Of a DNA stretch of 9,134 nt, positions 6,136-9,134 are shown in pieces. The stretch is from Mageeibacillus sp. UBA5442. Lineage in GTDB: Bacteria; Bacillota; Clostridia; Saccharofermentanales; DTU023. Within the stretch, counting starts at the first letter, position 1. Each line of letters begins with the position of its first letter. The position numbers and the translations under genes were made by a program. The notes below the pieces were generated by a model. That model had not been told where the DNA came from. It was given only the letters and a program-made list of their open reading frames with translations, and did not search any database. The stretch spans positions 1 through 9,134 of the forward strand of contig DIRG01000064.1 in NCBI GenBank assembly GCA_002427475.1, written 5' to 3'.

Positions 6136-7230
6136 CTACTCAAAAGCAGCCACAGCTTCATCCATATGCTGCATAATACAAAGATTCTGCGGGCAAATTT
6201 CTTCACAAGCGGCACAATCAATACAGTCAGAAGCCCGGCCACGCCGCGCGACTATCTTCTCATATCTCTCCGACAAGGCTCTATCTTCCGTCTTATTGTA
6301 TTCATTCAACAAATACAAAATATTCGGAATCGGAATATCCGTGGGACAGCCCTCAAGGCAATACTCACAGAAGGTACATTCTATGCGCTCTAGCTTCTCC
6401 AGAATCTGGCGCACCTCGTCAATCGCCGTATATTCAGCATCGCTCAACGGCATAAACTCTTTCATAAAAGAGACATTATCTTCCACCTGCTCCATCGTGC
6501 TCATACCACTAAGGACATGCTCAACCAGCGGGAACGAAGCCGCAAAACGAATCGCATAACTCGCATAGGAAGCACCCGTACCCAAATCGTCCAGAATCTT
6601 CTCTCCCTCCGGCGGCAGCGTAGCCAAATTGCCACCTTGAACCGGCTCCATCACCAGCACCGTCTTCTCATGCCGCTCACAAACTCTGTAGCACTCATAC
6701 GACTGCACTTCCGGATCATGAAAATCGAGATAATTGAACTGCAGCTGCACCACTTCCATCTCCGGGTGTTGACTCAGCACATGATCAAGAAATTCCGCCG
6801 AATCATGAAAACTAAACCCAATGCGCTTTACCTTCCCCTCGGCCTTCAGCTTTTTCAAAAACTCAAACGCATTCGCCTCCACAAATTTCTCATAGTTCCT
6901 CTTGTTCAGCGAATGGATCAGGTAAGTATCAAAGTATTCAACACCGGTTTTTTCCAATTGTTCTGAGAAAAAACCCGGCAAATCCTCCTCTTTCTCAAAA
7001 TAAGAGGCAGTCAGTTTATCCGTCAGCAGGAAACGGTTCCGATTGTACCTTTTGACGAGGCACTCCCGGATCGCGATTTCACTCTCTTGATCATGGTAAT
7101 TGTAGGCCGTGTCAAAGTAGGTGAACCCCTGTCCGATGAAGTAATCCACCATCTTTTTTGTTTCTTCAAAATCTATCGTCCCTTCCTTCGTTTCAGGAAG
7201 TCTCATAAAGCCAAAAGCAAGTTTTTTCAT
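6136..7230 (-). CDS. Aldo/keto reductase with C-terminal 2x[4Fe-4S] ferredoxin domain (COG1453 type)
   Basis: A 364-residue cytoplasmic oxidoreductase. Residues 1 to about 270 form the aldo/keto reductase barrel, with the expected catalytic residues Asp40 and Tyr45 (FDTAYNY), Lys72 (TDKL) and His106 (LIHSL); the strands VKRIGFSFHD and VLVMEPVQGG are family hallmarks. Residues about 280-350 carry two cluster motifs of the form CxxCxxCxxxCP (C285, C288, C291, C295 and C336, C339, C342, C346). This fusion is common in strict anaerobes and is presumed to link NAD(P)H or a carbonyl substrate to low-potential electron carriers. The native substrate is not known. The ATG at 7230 has AAGGAAAGG about 9 nt upstream. 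It lies 39 bp after the murE-like gene and just before the kinase gene on the same strand. Confidence 0.93.
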   Translation of the reverse strand: MKKLAFGFMRLPETKEGTIDFEETKKMVDYFIGQGFTYFDTAYNYHDQESEIAIRECLVKRYNRNRFLLTDKLTASYFEKEEDLPGFFSEQLEKTGVEYFDTYLIHSLNKRNYEKFVEANAFEFLKKLKAEGKVKRIGFSFHDSAEFLDHVLSQHPEMEVVQLQFNYLDFHDPEVQSYECYRVCERHEKTVLVMEPVQGGNLATLPPEGEKILDDLGTGASYASYAIRFAASFPLVEHVLSGMSTMEQVEDNVSFMKEFMPLSDAEYTAIDEVRQILEKLERIECTFCEYCLEGCPTDIPIPNILYLLNEYNKTEDRALSERYEKIVARRGRASDCIDCAACEEICPQNLCIMQHMDEAVAAFE

Positions 7231-7269
7231 TAATTATCGCCTTTCCTTCTCAGCACAGCTCGCCGTTTC

Positions 7270-8856
7270 TCAATCGTCCTCGCGCAAGCCTGCGTTATAC
7301 TCATCAACCAAGAGCCGCACTACCTTGAGGTCGCTATTAATCGGCTCGTACACGCCGTCCTTATAAACAGAACTCTCATCGCCCTTACCCAAAGCCAGAA
7401 CCACTGTCTGCTCACCCGTCTCACGATAGAGCTCGATCGCCTGGGCAAAAGCATCCCGAATACAGTTCTCGCGTAACGGATCCGCTGTCCACGGCACGCC
7501 GTAGTGATCCAGATGCGGAATGATGTCAGCATTGATCGAGTCGAAAGGCTCATAACCCACATCGTCCGAGCTCAGGTAAACACGATCCGCATGCTGTCCT
7601 GCAGCCACCCCTAACTCGAGGCGTCGGTTCACAGCCTTATCGCCGGTGGAGCCGAAAATTGCGACGTATTTGTGGTTTGGGTAATCCTTTTCCAGCCACT
7701 CGAAGAGAGCCTCAAAGCTCAGCTTATTGTGAGCATAATCCACCACGGCCAAGATTGCGTCGTCGTCCGTCGGGAAAAGCATCATCCGCCCGGGCACGGA
7801 CACCTCAGACAAAGCCTGGCGAATCGCGCTTTCATCCACCCCCGTTTCAAGAGCAATCGCAATCGCAACCAGTGCATTTTGCGTATTAAAAAACCCATGC
7901 AAACTAACGTACAAATCCTCAATATCGCGCTCCGGCTCACGACTGCACCTGACATCAAAGACTAGGCCGTCCGCTGTGCTGCGAATTCTGTCCGCGCGAT
8001 AATCCGCCGCGACACCCTCTGCAGTACTCACCGTAATCACATCAACCTGTTTTTCCGCCGCCTTTTGCAGCATCAGGTCGCTGTATTCTACATCGAGGTT
8101 TACTATCAGCCGCTCGCAGTGGTCAATCATGGCCAATTTAGCAGCTTTATAATCTTCGAAATCGCTATGTTCAATCGGAGATATGTGGTCCTCCGCGATA
8201 TTCACAATCGAACCGTAGGTGAAGTTAATGTCATCCAAGCGCCCATACTTAAAACCCTGAGAAGAGCTTTCCAAAATCACATGCTCAATCCCCGCGGTCA
8301 CGCAGTTGCGCAAGATGGTAAAAAGCTCGAGCGGCTCAGGCGTTGTCAAGACCGACTCTAAAGTAGAAAAACCGTCGAACTCAACTATCGACGAGATGAT
8401 CCCGGCCGGCGGCTGCCCTTGAGCCTCTAGCCAAGTATCAAAGATCGCCAGCAAGCAGCTTACTGTCGTCGACTTGCCTTTGGTCCCGGTGATGCCCATA
8501 AGGGCCAGCTCCCGTTGCGGCCATTCGAGAAAACGCTGCGCACAGAGCGTAAGTGCACGACGCATATCACTCACAATAATGCCGGGGATTTCCACTTCAA
8601 GATCTTCTTCAGCCAGATAGGCGGTCGCTCCCTGAGCGATCGCATCTACTAAGTATTGACGTTTGAAATTCCTTCCCTTGCAGAGGAAAAAGCAGTCCTC
8701 GCCTACATTGCGCGAATCGTAGCTTACATGCGCTACTGGCGTTTCCTTCGCTTCATCAGTCCACGTCACAGTTTCCGCAACAATATTTTCCGAACGCAAA
8801 TCTTCTAAATAATCTCCCAGAACAAATTCACTCCGGGAATATTCCTGTATTTTCAT
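7270..8856 (-). CDS. murE: MurE-like UDP-N-acetylmuramyl-tripeptide synthetase (lysine-type lineage)
   Basis: Cytoplasmic Mur ligase that adds the third amino acid to UDP-MurNAc-L-Ala-D-Glu in peptidoglycan synthesis; 528 residues, slightly longer than typical. N-terminal domain about 1-115 (SYDSRNVGEDCFFLCKG at 45-61), ATP-binding GITGTKGKSTT (121-131), LTTPEP (170-175), ESSSQG (196-201), EDHISPIEHSDFEDY (222-236), Lys240 as probable carbamylated lysine, PGRM (355-358), DYAHN (373-377), FGSTGDK (401-407). TGTKGK, the IEHxxFEDY stretch and FGSTG are as I recall from streptococcal and staphylococcal lysine-adding MurE rather than the diaminopimelate type. The substrate-selecting motif, DNPR in DAP enzymes and DDPN/DNPA in lysine enzymes, reads DDVG (431-434), so the amino acid added is open. 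ATG 8856 has GAGG 5 nt upstream; GTG 8862 overlaps that site. A second role as a murE paralog is possible. Confidence 0.88.
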   Translation of the reverse strand: MKIQEYSRSEFVLGDYLEDLRSENIVAETVTWTDEAKETPVAHVSYDSRNVGEDCFFLCKGRNFKRQYLVDAIAQGATAYLAEEDLEVEIPGIIVSDMRRALTLCAQRFLEWPQRELALMGITGTKGKSTTVSCLLAIFDTWLEAQGQPPAGIISSIVEFDGFSTLESVLTTPEPLELFTILRNCVTAGIEHVILESSSQGFKYGRLDDINFTYGSIVNIAEDHISPIEHSDFEDYKAAKLAMIDHCERLIVNLDVEYSDLMLQKAAEKQVDVITVSTAEGVAADYRADRIRSTADGLVFDVRCSREPERDIEDLYVSLHGFFNTQNALVAIAIALETGVDESAIRQALSEVSVPGRMMLFPTDDDAILAVVDYAHNKLSFEALFEWLEKDYPNHKYVAIFGSTGDKAVNRRLELGVAAGQHADRVYLSSDDVGYEPFDSINADIIPHLDHYGVPWTADPLRENCIRDAFAQAIELYRETGEQTVVLALGKGDESSVYKDGVYEPINSDLKVVRLLVDEYNAGLREDD

Positions 8857-8861
8857 GCACA

Positions 8862-8865
8862 CCTC
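8862..8865 (-). promoter_or_regulatory. Ribosome binding site deciding the murE start
   Basis: GAGG on the minus strand, 5 nt before ATG 8856. The alternative GTG start at 8862 overlaps this site and would be left without one, so the ATG is preferred. Confidence 0.65.
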
Positions 8866-8883
8866 AAATTTCGGCAGATATTA

Positions 8884-8899
8884 ACCCCTGAAACGGGGT
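8884..8899 (-). promoter_or_regulatory. Small GC-rich hairpin in the murE leader
   Basis: ACCCC (8884-8888) pairs with GGGGT (8895-8899) around a 6-nt loop. It lies about 20 nt before the murE Shine-Dalgarno and no T-run follows, so it is not a terminator. A role in translation or mRNA stability is only a guess. Confidence 0.35.
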
Positions 8900-8917
8900 C
8901 TCGCAATTTCACAAAAA

Positions 8918-8944
8918 GCAAGCTGAGCAACACAAGCCAGCTGC
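8918..8944 (-). promoter_or_regulatory. Second hairpin in the murE leader
   Basis: GCAAGCTG (8918-8925) pairs with CAGCTGC (8938-8944) with one bulged base around a 12-nt loop. Together with the hairpin at 8884-8899 it would give a roughly 108-nt structured leader if transcription starts from the TATAAT box at 8971-8976. Confidence 0.3.
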
Positions 8945-8970
8945 AATATGTCCTTTTATTCTACCACTAC

Positions 8971-8976
8971 ATTATA
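8971..8976 (-). promoter_or_regulatory. Candidate -10 box for the murE gene cluster
   Basis: A perfect TATAAT on the minus strand. Transcription would begin near 8964, about 108 nt before the murE ATG. The -35 region is poor (AAAAGG at the 17-bp spacing; TGAAAA at a longer spacing), so an activator or a weak promoter is possible. Confidence 0.5.
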
Positions 8977-8980
8977 AAGA

Positions 8981-9016
8981 AGAGCTGCTTCACCCTTTTC
9001 AGCGCAAAACAGCTCT
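8981..9016 (-). terminator. Possible weak terminator or operator hairpin after the sugar-binding protein gene
   Basis: AGAGCTG (8981-8987) pairs perfectly with CAGCTCT (9010-9016) around a 22-nt loop. On the minus strand it lies 34 nt after the stop at 9051 and is followed by TCTTTAT, a weak U-rich tract. It also covers the spacer and -35 region of the murE promoter candidate, so an operator role is equally possible. A short AT-rich palindrome (GTTTTTTAAAAAC flanked by AGCT) sits between it and the stop. Confidence 0.3.
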
Positions 9017-9050
9017 AAAATAGCGGTTAGCTTAGTTTTTTAAAAACAGC

Positions 9051-9134
9051 TTAGTCGCCCGTCACCAATTGCAGCTCAACCGGGACGTATTCGTCCAGGG
9101 TCTCACCGTCAAAATATGCTTGAGCCGACTGTAT
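9051..9134 (-). CDS. C-terminal fragment, probable sugar-binding protein (periplasmic-binding-protein type I fold)
   Basis: Only the last 27 codons are inside the window, ending in TAA at 9051-9053. The end reads AQAYFDGETLDEYVPVELQLVTGD. A helix ending in a DGE-type turn, followed by a short strand with PVxLxLVT, is how many ribose/galactose-type ABC substrate-binding proteins, and also LacI-family regulators, finish. The binding-protein reading fits slightly better because of the Y-V-P-V-E-L pattern, but the fragment is too short to exclude a regulator. It lies upstream of murE on the same strand with about 194 bp between, which contains the hairpins and TATAAT box, so it is probably a separate transcription unit. 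Confidence 0.5.
   Translation of the reverse strand: MQSAQAYFDGETLDEYVPVELQLVTGD

Noticed and set aside
6109..6138. Readthrough fusion of the aldo/keto reductase and kinase, which are in the same frame
   Set aside because: A clear TAG ends the reductase after a complete ferredoxin domain, and the kinase has its own GGAG and GTG start.
5722..6966. Several plus-strand open frames (108, 75, 87 and 149 codons) opposite kinase and aldo/keto reductase
   Set aside because: All lie antisense to well-recognised genes and have no supporting start signals.
8857..8862. GTG at 8862 as the murE start
   Set aside because: It overlaps the GAGG Shine-Dalgarno that serves the ATG at 8856.

Overview
The window looks like chromosomal DNA from an anaerobic, low-to-mid-GC Gram-positive bacterium, probably in or near the Clostridia. 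The evidence is a ferredoxin-dependent 2-oxoacid oxidoreductase of the clostridial gamma-alpha/beta type, an aldo/keto reductase with two [4Fe-4S] motifs, a small zincin of a kind I associate with Firmicutes, and strong AGGAGG-type ribosome binding sites. The MurE-like ligase resembles the lysine-type enzymes of streptococci and staphylococci rather than the diaminopimelate type usual in Clostridia. I cannot name a genus.

Layout. Positions 1-2595 (minus) hold a two-gene operon: a fused gamma-alpha subunit, then the beta subunit, which runs off the left edge. A 281-bp divergent spacer with a nested stem follows. A plus-strand EamA/DMT exporter (2877-3839) ends 3 bp from a convergent small GNAT acetyltransferase (3843-4142, minus). 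A 101-bp divergent promoter region then leads to a minimal zinc metallopeptidase (4244-4636, plus), which may be leaderless.

From about 4655 to 8856 four minus-strand genes follow one another in transcription order: murE-like ligase, aldo/keto reductase-ferredoxin fusion, uridine-kinase-like P-loop kinase and a UlaG-type metallo-beta-lactamase-fold hydrolase. The first three are closely spaced (39 bp, then 15-24 bp) and could be co-transcribed from a perfect TATAAT box at 8971-8976. The hydrolase is separated from the kinase by a repeat-rich spacer. At the right edge is the C-terminus of a probable sugar-binding protein (9051-9134).

The most distinctive element is a cluster of short degenerate repeats (5292-5561) with four copies of the near-palindrome GTGCCTGGCAC and an 18-bp tandem duplication. 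It has written itself into the 3' end of the kinase gene and into the upstream flank of the hydrolase. Other points worth checking are the altered MurE specificity motif (DDVG), the cluster-ligand pattern of the beta subunit, the structured leaders before murE and in the 2596-2876 spacer, and the possible leaderless mRNA. I saw no clear novel defence or mobile system: most genes are recognisable housekeeping or metabolic families.
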